DNA from: Mycetocola saprophilus
Lineage (GTDB): Bacteria; Actinomycetota; Actinomycetes; Actinomycetales; Microbacteriaceae
DNA: 64,000 bases
Reading direction: 5' to 3'
Assembly: GCF_000718085.1 (NCBI RefSeq)
Contig: NZ_JOEC01000003.1
Span: 1 to 64,000 of the forward strand
Positions 48,431 to 57,351 of the stretch are shown here, piece by piece. The translations under genes and the position numbers were made by a program. Position 1 is the stretch's first letter, and each line of letters starts with the position of its first letter. The notes beneath the pieces are model-generated. The model searched no databases, was not told the DNA's origin, and worked only from the letters and a program-made list of their open reading frames with translations.

Positions 48431-48463
48431 CAACGGCCCTCCCCCACTCGGGGAGGGCCGTTG
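48431..48463. terminator. Bidirectional terminator, 14-bp stem
   Basis: Arms 48431-48444 and 48450-48463 pair perfectly. It lies between the convergent MFS and nucleoside hydrolase genes. Confidence 0.9.
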
Positions 48464-48470
48464 TTCGTTA

Positions 48471-49364
48471 TTAGCCCTTGGCGGCGCCGGCGATGCCGAT
48501 CGCGGTGACGATCTCCTCGCCCACGGCCACGCCGTCCACATCGGTGGCTACCCGGACGGTTCCTGCGGCGTCGAGGTGGAACAGGCTGCGGCCGTCCTCC
48601 TTGCCACCCTCGATCATCTCGACCCGGCCCTGCGGGGAGAATCCAAACAGGTCGGGACGGGTCATCGTGAGCACGGTCACCGGGTCGTGCGGCACGTTCC
48701 AGGTCTCGTTCCAGTAGTCCCACCACTGCTGCACGTCGGCGCGCAGCGCGGCACCGAGCTCACCCGAGCGGCCGATCTCCTCCAGCTGGTCGGCACGGAT
48801 CTCGATCTTTCGGGTCACCTCCAGCCCGGTCACGGTGGTGGGGATCCCGGCACCAAACACGATGTTGGTGGCGGTGATGTCGCTGCGGAAGTTGTGCTCG
48901 GGTTCGGTGCTGGTGAACGCACCACCCATGATCCACAGGTGACGCACCGAGGAGGCGAAGTCCGGGTGGGCCTGGATCGCCGCGGCAATGTTGGTCAGCG
49001 GTCCAATCGCGATCACGTCGATCTCGCCCGGACGCGCGGTCACGGTGTCCACCAGGAAGCGGATCGCCTCGCCCTCGTGCACGCTCTCGCGCTCGAGGTT
49101 CGGGTGCAGGCTGCCCTCGTGTCCGGGCCACCACACCTCGCGGCCGGACATGGTTTCGCGCAGCCCCGAGTACACGGGGATGTCACGGCCGGCCATACCG
49201 GCCAGACGCCTTGCGAGGCGTCCACGCAGCAGGGTGTCGCCGTAGACGGTGGTCACACCCAGCAGGGTCACGTTGGAGGTGCCCAGCAGCTGGGAGAGGG
49301 CCAGGGCGTCATCAACATCGGAGCCGATATCGGTGTCGAGGATGACGTGGTGAAGCGAGGTCAT
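48471..49364 (-). CDS. Inosine-uridine-preferring-type nucleoside hydrolase
   Basis: 297 aa. The Ca-binding N-terminal motif is LDTDIGSDVDDALAL; AIGPLTNIAAA and LWIMGGAF followed by EHNFRSD complete the pocket. It cleaves a nucleoside to base and ribose. It is the last gene of an ABC-importer operon, which implies that the imported substrate is a nucleoside. Its start is 43 bases after the permease gene. Confidence 0.92.
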   Translation of the reverse strand: MTSLHHVILDTDIGSDVDDALALSQLLGTSNVTLLGVTTVYGDTLLRGRLARRLAGMAGRDIPVYSGLRETMSGREVWWPGHEGSLHPNLERESVHEGEAIRFLVDTVTARPGEIDVIAIGPLTNIAAAIQAHPDFASSVRHLWIMGGAFTSTEPEHNFRSDITATNIVFGAGIPTTVTGLEVTRKIEIRADQLEEIGRSGELGAALRADVQQWWDYWNETWNVPHDPVTVLTMTRPDLFGFSPQGRVEMIEGGKEDGRSLFHLDAAGTVRVATDVDGVAVGEEIVTAIGIAGAAKG

Positions 49365-49407
49365 GAAGGGGTTCCTTCTGGGTTGAAGCGGGTGTCGGGC
49401 ACGCGGG

Positions 49408-50265
49408 CTACTTGAGCCCGGACGTGCTCACCGACTGAATGAAATAGCGCTGGCAGATCATGATGATCAGCAGCGGGATGAGGGTCAGGATGACCGAGGC
49501 TGCAAACATCACGCCGTAGTCCACGTTGAACTGGCCCTGCAGGTTGGACAGCGCGACCGGACCCACGATGTGGTTCTGATCGGTGCCCATCAGCAGCGGC
49601 CACATGTACGCCTGCCACTGGAAGAGGAACAGGGTCAGCCCGGCGCCGATCAGGGCCGGCCGGGAGAGCGGCAGGTAGATCCGGCGGAACACGCCCCACC
49701 AGCCCAGGCCGTCCAGGCGCGCGGCCTCGACCAGCTCGGTGGGGATCGCCAGGAAGAACGTGCGGATCAGGAAGATCGCCATGCCGTTGCCGATCCCCGG
49801 GAGGATCAAGCCGATGAACGTGTTTTGCAGGTTCCAGTCGCGGAACATGTCCGCGAGCGGAATCGCGATTGCGTCAAACGGGATGAGGAAGGAGAGGATC
49901 ACGATGCCAAAGATCGCCCCGCGTCCGCGGAACGGAATGGCCGAGAGACCGAAGGCCGCCATCGCGCAGATCAGCAGACCCGCCACGACCGTGACCACGC
50001 TGATAAACAGCGAGTTGCCGATTGCCCGGCCCAGGTCCCCGCTCAGCAGCGTGACGTAGTTGTCGAGGTTCGGGCTCAGCGTGAAGAAGGTCTGCCAGCT
50101 CAGCGGGTTGAGGAAGGCGAAGGTGTCACTGCCCGGACGCAGCGAGTTCACCAGCGTCCACCACAGCGGCAGCAGGAAGGCCAGCCCGATCAGAGCCCCC
50201 ACCAGCGAGAGCAGCAGGTAGCCGGTGCGCAGTCGGCGCGGACGCCGGGTCACGGTCACACTCAT
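49408..50265 (-). CDS. ABC transporter permease (MalG type) of the nucleoside cluster
   Basis: 285 aa with six membrane segments. The EAA loop is EAARLDGLGWWGVFRRIYLP. It overlaps the other permease gene by 4 bases. No ATPase gene is present, as in the first importer. Confidence 0.92.
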   Translation of the reverse strand: MSVTVTRRPRRLRTGYLLLSLVGALIGLAFLLPLWWTLVNSLRPGSDTFAFLNPLSWQTFFTLSPNLDNYVTLLSGDLGRAIGNSLFISVVTVVAGLLICAMAAFGLSAIPFRGRGAIFGIVILSFLIPFDAIAIPLADMFRDWNLQNTFIGLILPGIGNGMAIFLIRTFFLAIPTELVEAARLDGLGWWGVFRRIYLPLSRPALIGAGLTLFLFQWQAYMWPLLMGTDQNHIVGPVALSNLQGQFNVDYGVMFAASVILTLIPLLIIMICQRYFIQSVSTSGLK

Positions 50266-51212
50266 GCGGCGTCCTCACTCTTGAGCAGGCGGAACTGGAC
50301 CGCGACAATCGCCAGGGTCAGCAGTACCAGAATGATGACCTCGGCCTGGGCCGTGTTGAGGTCCCCGAGCGTATAGGCGCGGTTGAAAATATCGTGCATG
50401 AGCAGGTTTGTTGATCCCTCCGGGCCCCCCTTGGTCAAAATCTGAACCGGCGCGAACACCAGGAAGTTGGACACCGTATCGGCCACCAGCACAAAGGCCA
50501 GCGGGCGGCGCACCAGCGGGAAGGTGATCGTCCACAGCTGACGCCAGGCACTCGCCCCATCCAGGGAGGCGGCCTCATACAGCTCGGTGGGGACATCGTT
50601 GATGCCGGCAATCAGGAACAGCATCCAGTAGCCCACCCCGACCCAGCTGAGCAGCACCATGATCGCGGTGAGCGACTGGGTGGGCGAGGTGAGGAAGGGC
50701 TGCGCGGGCAGGCCCAGCATCCCCAAAAACGCGTTGCCCAGGCCGTCGGGACGGTAGATCACGCTCCAGATGACCGCGGATACCGCGGGCGGAACGGCGA
50801 TCGGCAGGATCACCAGCGAGCGCCAGAATCCCGATCCCGCCGCCCGCCGGGTGTAGAGCACCGCGAGCAGGAATGCGATCGCGACCTGCACCGGGTTGAT
50901 GATCACCGTAAAGAGCAGGGTCACCAGCAGCGAGCCGATGAAGTCGGCGCTCGAGAACAGCTCGACATAGTTGTCGAGGCCCACGAAGTGCTCACCCCCG
51001 GAGAGAATGCCACCACCCTGCAGGCTCTGCCAGAACGCGACCACCGCGGGGGCGAGGCGCAGCAGCACCAGGCCGATCAGCGCGGGCGAGAGGAACGCCA
51101 GCGCGACCAGCGTGGGCCGCCAGACCAGGCGGGAGCGCCGGCGCGGGCGCCGCGTCCCGGGGAGGGGGGACGCGGCGCGCGGGCGCTGAATGCGTGCGCC
51201 GGGTGCGGTCAT
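50262..51212 (-). CDS. ABC transporter permease (MalF type) of the nucleoside cluster
   Basis: 316 aa. A basic N-terminus (RRPRRRSRLVW) precedes six membrane segments; the EAA loop is EAASLDGASAWRQLWTITFP. It overlaps the binding-protein gene by 4 bases and the second permease by 4. Confidence 0.92.
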   Translation of the reverse strand: MTAPGARIQRPRAASPLPGTRRPRRRSRLVWRPTLVALAFLSPALIGLVLLRLAPAVVAFWQSLQGGGILSGGEHFVGLDNYVELFSSADFIGSLLVTLLFTVIINPVQVAIAFLLAVLYTRRAAGSGFWRSLVILPIAVPPAVSAVIWSVIYRPDGLGNAFLGMLGLPAQPFLTSPTQSLTAIMVLLSWVGVGYWMLFLIAGINDVPTELYEAASLDGASAWRQLWTITFPLVRRPLAFVLVADTVSNFLVFAPVQILTKGGPEGSTNLLMHDIFNRAYTLGDLNTAQAEVIILVLLTLAIVAVQFRLLKSEDAA

Positions 51213-52498
51213 CGCAACTTTTTCCAGGCGGCTTCGATCTGGGACTGGGCGTCCTTGAGGCGTGCCTCCACCGGGGAGCCGTTACGAATGTCGGCGAAGG
51301 CCTTGTTCATCATCGACTCGAACTGCACATAGCCCACCGAAACCGGACGTGGGACGGCGGTGGTCTTGATCTCCTCGGTGATCAGATCGGCGACCCCGGC
51401 GCTGTGGGTACCGCCGAGGGCCTCGAGGGTCGGCAGGTACTTGGCCTGAGCTTCGGTGTTGGCGGGGATGATCGTGGTCTTCTCGGTGGTGGCGAGGTTA
51501 CCGGCGGGGTTCAGTGCGGCGAACTCGAGGAACTTCTTGGCGGCATCCTTGTGGTCCGAGGCCGGGTTGATGCCCCAGGACCAGGAGCCGTTGGGGGTCA
51601 CGGCCTTTCCGCCGGCAAACGCGGGCATCGGGACGACGCTCCAGTTGAACTTGGCGTTCTCGGCAAACTTGCCCACGTCCCACGGCCCACCGATAAAGAA
51701 GGGCACGTCTCCGTCGGCGAAGACCGGGCTGGTCTGGAATCCACCCACCCCGCGCGGGGAAACGTTGTTGGAGTAGAGGTCGGCGTACCACTGCATGGCC
51801 TTGGTCCAGCCGGGGTTGGTCACATCGGCGGTCAGCATGTCCTTACCGGTGATGCCCGAGCCACCACCGAGGGATTCGGCGAGGGGCTGCAGCTGGTAGT
51901 ACCCCTCGACCTGCTCGAACAGCAGGCCCCACTTGCTGCCGGCGGCCTGCGCGGCCTTGCCGGCGTCCACCGTCTGCTCCCAGGTCCAGCGCTCGGCCGG
52001 GTTGGCGGTGGGGGCGGCGATGCCCGCCTTGGCCAGGGCGTCGTTGTTCACAAACATCATCTGGGTCGAGTTCCAGACCGAGAGCGCCCAGAGCTTATCC
52101 TGATACACGTTGACCGAGTACTGCTCGGGGGTTGTGGCCTTCTTCGCCTGATCCTTCAGGTCGCTGAGGTCCTCAAGGAATCCCTGCGCGGCGAGCTGGG
52201 AGACGTTGGGCTGATCAACCGTGTAGACGTCGATGTCCTTGTCCTTGGCGGCCAGACGCTGCTGCAGCGTGCTGGAGAGCTGGTCGAAGGGCACCTGGGT
52301 GTACTTCACGGTGGTGCCCTTGTTCTCGGCCTCGAAGGCGGAGATGACCGGGGCGAAGGTGGCCGGGTCCTCGGCACCGAGGAGCTTCACCACGGAACCA
52401 TCCGCGGAACCGGGGTCACTCGAGCTGGCCGAGCAGCCGGAGAGTGCGAGCGCCGCGGTGGCCGACAGGGCTACCAGCGCGAGGGAGACACGCCTCAT
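51209..52498 (-). CDS. ABC transporter substrate-binding lipoprotein of the nucleoside cluster
   Basis: 429 aa. The signal peptide ends in lipobox LALSGC, followed by an Ala/Ser linker and a family-1 solute-binding fold (NNDALAKAGIAAPTANPAERW, DVPFFIGGPWDVGKF). GGAGG lies just before ATG 52498. It heads the importer operon, whose control region has two operator-like sites. Confidence 0.92.
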   Translation of the reverse strand: MRRVSLALVALSATAALALSGCSASSSDPGSADGSVVKLLGAEDPATFAPVISAFEAENKGTTVKYTQVPFDQLSSTLQQRLAAKDKDIDVYTVDQPNVSQLAAQGFLEDLSDLKDQAKKATTPEQYSVNVYQDKLWALSVWNSTQMMFVNNDALAKAGIAAPTANPAERWTWEQTVDAGKAAQAAGSKWGLLFEQVEGYYQLQPLAESLGGGSGITGKDMLTADVTNPGWTKAMQWYADLYSNNVSPRGVGGFQTSPVFADGDVPFFIGGPWDVGKFAENAKFNWSVVPMPAFAGGKAVTPNGSWSWGINPASDHKDAAKKFLEFAALNPAGNLATTEKTTIIPANTEAQAKYLPTLEALGGTHSAGVADLITEEIKTTAVPRPVSVGYVQFESMMNKAFADIRNGSPVEARLKDAQSQIEAAWKKLR

Positions 52499-52563
52499 GG
52501 GAGGAGTCCTTTCACAAGAGTGAGGGTGGTGTGGACGTCAGGGGGGATCATCCACACCACCGG

Positions 52564-52592
52564 ATCTAACCGCATAGACTAAGCGGTTAGAT
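52564..52592. promoter_or_regulatory. Paired LacI-type operators before the nucleoside ABC operon
   Basis: A perfect 10-base inverted repeat (52564-52573 with 52583-52592) contains two overlapping-type sites: CTAACCGCATAG (52566-52577) and the inverted CTAAGCGGTTAG (52579-52590), each with a central CpG. They lie about 70 bases before the binding-protein start. Confidence 0.72.
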
Positions 52593-52666
52593 GACCCTAC
52601 CGCGCAGGCGACGCGCATGCAAGCGGATCCCGACTCTCGGCATCGGCCACGCTAGGATCGTGATAT

Positions 52667-52678
52667 CTAACCGAGTAG
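52667..52678. promoter_or_regulatory. Third LacI-type operator, before the regulator gene
   Basis: TCTAACCGAGTA shares the CTAACCG core with the two sites about 90 bases away and has the same central CpG. It ends 15 bases before the regulator start, fitting autoregulation. Confidence 0.62.
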
Positions 52679-52693
52679 AAACAGGGGTGCCCC

Positions 52694-53701
52694 GTGGCCA
52701 CAGGCAGGGACGTAGCGCAGCTCGCGGGAACCTCCACCGCGGTCGTCTCCTACGTGTTTAACAACGGCCCGCGCAACGTCTCGCCGGAGACCCGCGAACG
52801 GGTGCTCGCCGCGGCGGCGGAGCTGAACTACCAGCCCAATGCGCTGGCCCGCGCACTCAGCGCCGGCAAGACCTCCTCGATCGGCCTGATCGTACCCAAC
52901 ATCGCCAACCCCTATTTTGGCGAGCTGGCGCGGGCCCTGGAGGATGCTGCCCTCGCCCACAACCACCTGTTGATCATCGCCGACTCCGCCGGAAACCCCG
53001 AGCAGGAGACCCGGCACTGCGCGTCCTTCCTTGGCCGCCGGGTCGACGGGGTGATCCTGGTCTCGCTCTTCGACAACCCCGATCTCAGCGCATTCCGCCG
53101 CGAGAATGTCCCGGTTCTGGTGCTGCACCCGATCGATCACGTACACGGGGTCAGCTCGCTCACCATCGACTACGAGGCCGCCGCCCGGGACGCCACCGCC
53201 CACCTGCTAGACCACGGCTATGACAGCATCGGCATGCTCAACGGGCTGGGCGAAACCGCCGGGGCCCGGCAGCACCGCGCGGGCTTTGAGGCCGCGCTGG
53301 CCCGGCATGCCGAGCGCAATCCGGGCGTCACCGTGCGCGCCGAGGAGCGTCCGGCCGAGATCTCCCGCGCCGCCGCGGCCCGGATCGCGACCGCCTGGTT
53401 GGCCTCGCCAGACCGTCCGCGCGCGATCTACTCAACCACCGATGAGCAAGCCTTCGGGGTGCTCTACGCGGCACACGTCAACGGGCTGCGGGTGCCCGAG
53501 GACCTGGCGATCGTCGGCTTCGATGGCACCGAGCAGACCGAGTTTGCGGTGCCCCCGCTCACCACGATCGCCCAGCCGATCCGGCAGATTTCCAACCGGG
53601 CCATCGAGCTCCTGGTCCGCTACGTCCCCGATGCCCCGGTCCACGAGCTGTTTGCCTATACGCTCACCCGGCGCTCCTCCTGCGGCTGCGAGCCGGGCTA
53701 G
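52694..53701 (+). CDS. LacI-family regulator of the nucleoside cluster
   Basis: 335 aa starting with GTG 52694. The helix-turn-helix is RDVAQLAGTSTAVVSYVFN, followed by the hinge segment YQPNALARALSAGKTSS and a ligand-binding domain. AGGGGTG lies just before the start. It diverges from the importer operon. The ligand is probably a nucleoside or a product of its hydrolysis. Confidence 0.92.
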   Translation: MATGRDVAQLAGTSTAVVSYVFNNGPRNVSPETRERVLAAAAELNYQPNALARALSAGKTSSIGLIVPNIANPYFGELARALEDAALAHNHLLIIADSAGNPEQETRHCASFLGRRVDGVILVSLFDNPDLSAFRRENVPVLVLHPIDHVHGVSSLTIDYEAAARDATAHLLDHGYDSIGMLNGLGETAGARQHRAGFEAALARHAERNPGVTVRAEERPAEISRAAAARIATAWLASPDRPRAIYSTTDEQAFGVLYAAHVNGLRVPEDLAIVGFDGTEQTEFAVPPLTTIAQPIRQISNRAIELLVRYVPDAPVHELFAYTLTRRSSCGCEPG

Positions 53702-53752
53702 CCCGAGGCTCCGGCCGGGCGGATGACCTGGGCACGATTCCCCAGGAAAACG

Positions 53753-53786
53753 CCGCGGGCCCGCCGATTCCTCGACGGGCCCGCGG
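53753..53786. terminator. Bidirectional terminator
   Basis: An 11-bp perfect stem pairs 53753-53763 with 53776-53786, between the convergent regulator and dehydrogenase genes. Confidence 0.85.
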
Positions 53787-53798
53787 GAAATCCCGAAA

Positions 53799-54575
53799 CT
53801 AGCGCTTCATTTTCAGCTCGCCCTTGGCGACCTTATGCAGGGCCGCCTGGGCGACGGGCTTAACCGTGAGGTGATCGATGTTGACGTGGCCGGGCAGTTC
53901 GACCGCGTGCACGATGGCCTCGGCGATATCCTCGGCGCTCAGTGGGTTGGGCACCTCGGCATAGACGGCGTCGGCGCGGGCCTGGTCGCCGCCGAAGCGC
54001 ACCAGGGAGAACTCCTCGGTGTGGACCATGCCCGGGGCGATCTCGATCACCCGGATCGGCTCGCCGGAGAGCTCCAGGCGCAGCACGTTCAGCAGTGCAC
54101 GCTCGGCAAATTTGGCCGCGTTGTAGCCGCCCCCACCCTCATAGGCGGTGTGTCCGGCAGTCGAGGTCACCCCCACAATCGATGCGGTTTCGCCGGCGGC
54201 GGTGCTGCGGCGCATGTTCGGCAGCAGGGCCGAGATGACCCGCTTGGTGCCCAGCACGTTGATCTCGAACATCTTCTGCCAGTCTTCGACCGAGGACTCC
54301 TCGACGCTGGCCAGACCAAACGCGCCGCCGGCGTTGTTGATCAGGATCTGCACGCCGCCGTTTGAGCGCACGTATTCGGCGAGCGCCGCCACATCGTCCT
54401 CGGAGGTGAGGTCGGCCGCAAATACGTCGGCCCCGGTGCGCTTGGCCAGCTCGGTGAGCTTATCGGCACGGCGGGCTACCCCGAGTACCTCGTATCCCTT
54501 TTCACGGAACAGGGCGACGGTTGCCGCCCCGATTCCCGAGCTTGCTCCGGTTACCACTACGCGCTGTGAAGTCAT
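53799..54575 (-). CDS. Short-chain dehydrogenase (YdfG-like)
   Basis: 258 aa from ATG 54575; the frame opens at 54665 without a better start. The cofactor motif is VVTGASSGIGAAT, the NNAG motif is in LINNAGGAFG, and the catalytic Tyr-x3-Lys is in YNAAKFAER. It resembles NADP-dependent 3-hydroxy-acid dehydrogenases. Substrate unknown. Confidence 0.9.
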   Translation of the reverse strand: MTSQRVVVTGASSGIGAATVALFREKGYEVLGVARRADKLTELAKRTGADVFAADLTSEDDVAALAEYVRSNGGVQILINNAGGAFGLASVEESSVEDWQKMFEINVLGTKRVISALLPNMRRSTAAGETASIVGVTSTAGHTAYEGGGGYNAAKFAERALLNVLRLELSGEPIRVIEIAPGMVHTEEFSLVRFGGDQARADAVYAEVPNPLSAEDIAEAIVHAVELPGHVNIDHLTVKPVAQAALHKVAKGELKMKR

Positions 54576-54705
54576 GAGAATAGAGTACGCCCGCCGGGGC
54601 CAAAACACCGATCCTGCAAGGATGCCCGAATCCGCCGAACATACCCCCGGGAAATCCCCACACACGATAGTGTTTCGGTGGGCGAATCACCCCGCTCCCG
54701 CGTCC

Positions 54706-54769
54706 CCGACACAATCTCCGGATGCGGGTACCGTGTCCCCCAGTCACCGCGCATGACGTCGTGTGTCGG
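54706..54769 (+). promoter_or_regulatory. Possible structured leader upstream of metY
   Basis: An 8-bp stem (54706-54713 with 54762-54769) encloses a second stem built from ATGCG and CGCAT plus GGT and ACC. It lies about 100 bases before metY. I do not find the GGCAACC-type core of SAM riboswitches, so this is a structure candidate only. The rest of the 293-base gap shows nothing clear. Confidence 0.35.
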
Positions 54770-54868
54770 TCGGGGGTTCCCTCGGGCGGCGGGTTCGGTT
54801 TACCCTCAACCCACTTCTACTTTTTCGATCAGCCCGATCGCCACAGTTTCCGACCCGTGAGGACAACC

Positions 54869-56197
54869 ATGACCGATGCAGCAAACGCCGCCAACTGGCG
54901 GTTTGAGACCAAGCAGATCCACGCCGGTGCCGCCCCCGATCCGGTAACCGGTGCCCGCGCCACCCCCATCTACCAGACCACCAGCTACGTGTTCCGCGAT
55001 GCCCAGCACGCACAGAACCTGTTCAGCCTGGCCGAGCCGGGCAACATCTACACCCGAATCCAGAACCCCACCCAGGACGTGGTTGAGCAGCGTCTCGCCG
55101 CCCTCGAGGGTGGATCGGGTGCGCTGCTGGTCGCCTCGGGTCAGGCCGCCACCACCAACGCGGTCCTCAACATTGCCCAGGCCGGCGACCACATCGTGTC
55201 CTCCTCCTCCATCTACGGCGGAACCTTCAACCTCTTCAAGTACACCCTGGCGAAGCTCGGCATCGAGACCACCTTCGTGATCAACCAGGACGACCCCGAG
55301 GAGTGGCGCCGCGCCATCCGCCCGAACACCAAGCTGCTGTTTGCCGAGACCATCGGTAACCCGCAGATCAACGTGCTCGACATCCGCGGCGTCTCGGACA
55401 TCGCCCACGCCGCCGGCGTCCCGCTGGTCGTAGACAACACCATCGCGACCCCGTACCTGATCCGTCCCTTCGAGCACGGCGCGGACATCGTGGTGCACTC
55501 GGCCACCAAGTTCCTCGGCGGTCACGGGACCGTCGTGGGTGGCGCGATCATCGACGGCGGCCGCTTCGAGTGGTCAAAGAACGCCGAGCGCTTCCCCGGC
55601 CTGACCACCCCGGATGAGTCCTACCACGGCATCACCTACTCGGAGGCCGTGGGCGACGCGGTCGCCTACATCATCAAGGCCCGCGTGCAGCTGCTGCGCG
55701 ACATCGGTGCGGCGATCTCGCCGAACAGCGCCTGGCAGCTGCTACAGGGCATCGAGACCCTCTCGCTGCGCATCGAGCGCCACGTATCCAACGCCCAGCA
55801 GATCGCCGAGTGGCTGGAGAACAACCCGGATGTGGCCTCGGTCAACTACTCGGGTCTGCCCTCGAGCCCCTGGTACTCCTCGGCCAATCGCTACGCACCC
55901 AAGGGCGTCGGCGCGGTGCTCTCCTTCGAGCTCAAGGGCGGCGTGGACGCGGGTCGTGCACTCGTGGACAACCTCTCGCTGTTCTCGCACCTCGCCAACA
56001 TCGGTGACGTGCGCTCGCTGGTGATCCACCCGGCCTCGACCACCCACGCCCAGCTGAGCCCCGAGGCTCAGCTCGCCGCCGGGGTGACCCCGGGTCTCGT
56101 GCGTCTCTCGCTCGGCCTGGAAAACATCGAGGACATCAAGGCCGACCTCGAGGTGGGTCTGGCCGCGGCTCGCGCGCTGGTGCTCTCGCGCGCCTAG
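54869..56197 (+). CDS. metY: O-acetylhomoserine sulfhydrylase
   Basis: 442 aa, Cys/Met-metabolism PLP family. It has TKQIHAG at the start, GQAATTNAVL and VDNTIATPYL, and the PLP lysine in VVHSATKFLGGHGTVVGG; the length and the inserted region fit MetY rather than MetB. It makes homocysteine from O-acetylhomoserine and sulfide. I chose ATG 54869 because GAGGA lies 6 bases before it. Together with metX it forms the direct sulfhydrylation route. Confidence 0.94.
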   Translation: MTDAANAANWRFETKQIHAGAAPDPVTGARATPIYQTTSYVFRDAQHAQNLFSLAEPGNIYTRIQNPTQDVVEQRLAALEGGSGALLVASGQAATTNAVLNIAQAGDHIVSSSSIYGGTFNLFKYTLAKLGIETTFVINQDDPEEWRRAIRPNTKLLFAETIGNPQINVLDIRGVSDIAHAAGVPLVVDNTIATPYLIRPFEHGADIVVHSATKFLGGHGTVVGGAIIDGGRFEWSKNAERFPGLTTPDESYHGITYSEAVGDAVAYIIKARVQLLRDIGAAISPNSAWQLLQGIETLSLRIERHVSNAQQIAEWLENNPDVASVNYSGLPSSPWYSSANRYAPKGVGAVLSFELKGGVDAGRALVDNLSLFSHLANIGDVRSLVIHPASTTHAQLSPEAQLAAGVTPGLVRLSLGLENIEDIKADLEVGLAAARALVLSRA

Positions 56198-56209
56198 TCC
56201 GCACACACG

Positions 56210-56243
56210 AAACCGGCCGGATGCTGATGCATCCGGCCGGTTT
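56210..56243. terminator. Bidirectional terminator, 15-bp stem
   Basis: Arms 56210-56224 and 56229-56243 pair perfectly around TGAT, with T and A runs at the outer ends. It lies between convergent genes. Confidence 0.9.
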
Positions 56244-56308
56244 TGTCTTGCGGGAAACTGGGCGCGGCTCGGTCCCGGGACCGGCTGGGTTTCGAAGACT
56301 CGTGCGGG

Positions 56309-57178
56309 CTAGGCGTGGCTCGGTGCTGGGGTCAGCGGCGCCGGTGCGGGCTCGGCCGAGTCCAGCACGAAGGAGATGTCGGCACGGGCGGGCCACTCGG
56401 GCTCACCCAGCATCGGCTCCTCGTGCATGCCGTTGGGGTCATCGATCAGCTCGGTGACCAGGCGGCGCATGCGGCCGTCCTCGATCTCCAGGCTCGCCTC
56501 CACCGGGATCCCGAAGGAGCGGAAGCGCGCCTTGACCGGGAACACGAAGGTGTGCGGGACCGCGCGCGGGGCGCTCTCGTCCACGCTCAGGATGACGGTG
56601 TCCCCGCCATCCACGCCGAGCAGCGGGATGGTTTCGCGGGCCACGGTGAGCTGGGAACGCAGGGACTTGGAGGAGTGGTCGGCGGTGAACTCCAGCATGC
56701 CGGCGATCACATCGTAGGCACCGGCCTCAAGTTCCACCGTGTGTTCGGGGTGCTCGTCGTGCGCGGTGATGGTCATGGTGTCGCGCATGTCCACGGCGCT
56801 GGCCGCGAGCGAGAGGGCACCGGTGGCACCCGCCAGCAGGAGGCGCGGATTGCGCACCCGACGGGTCACCAGCGTGCGCATGAGCGCGGCGTCCATTCTT
56901 TCGCCGACCTCGGCGAAGGCCATGGTGGCGCCGGCGGCACCGACGGAGACGCCGAGCCGGGCCAGCGGGTTACGGGCGAGGCCGTCTTCACGGCCGAGGC
57001 TCACCCAGGTGAGCACACCGGTGGTGACGCCGAGTCCGGCGCGAAGGGCAAGTCGGCCTGCTGGGGAGCGCTTGGCCGGGTCGATCAGGGTCAGGGCACC
57101 AAGAATTCCGGCCGCCGCGAGCGCGTGCTGGGGCGAGGTGGGATCCATCAGTCGACGAAGGAATCGGGGCTGCTGCAT
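56309..57178 (-). CDS. Membrane-associated protein of unknown function
   Basis: 289 aa. The first 125 residues hold several weak hydrophobic helices (LAAAGILGALTLI, LGVSVGAAGATMAFA, LLLAGATGALSLAA). The C-terminal 160 residues look like a beta-rich soluble domain (TVELEAGAYDVIAGMLEF). Not recognised. It lies between metY and metX on the opposite strand. Confidence 0.72.
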   Translation of the reverse strand: MQQPRFLRRLMDPTSPQHALAAAGILGALTLIDPAKRSPAGRLALRAGLGVTTGVLTWVSLGREDGLARNPLARLGVSVGAAGATMAFAEVGERMDAALMRTLVTRRVRNPRLLLAGATGALSLAASAVDMRDTMTITAHDEHPEHTVELEAGAYDVIAGMLEFTADHSSKSLRSQLTVARETIPLLGVDGGDTVILSVDESAPRAVPHTFVFPVKARFRSFGIPVEASLEIEDGRMRRLVTELIDDPNGMHEEPMLGEPEWPARADISFVLDSAEPAPAPLTPAPSHA

Positions 57179-57351
57179 GCGCTTAGTCTAGCCCCGGTTG
57201 CACAATCGGTCGTGCGCGCGGAGGGAACGCCCAGTTCTGACCGCTGGTCGGTGCGTCATATCCCCCGGGCACGTCCGGTTATTTTCTCAGTTCCGCCGGG
57301 ATGCGTCGTCACAATGTCGCATTGAGTGGGGGAAGCGGCCACAATGGGGGC

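Noticed and set aside
54576..54868. SAM riboswitch upstream of metY
   Set aside because: Stems exist, but the conserved SAM-binding core could not be found by eye. It is kept only as a structure candidate.
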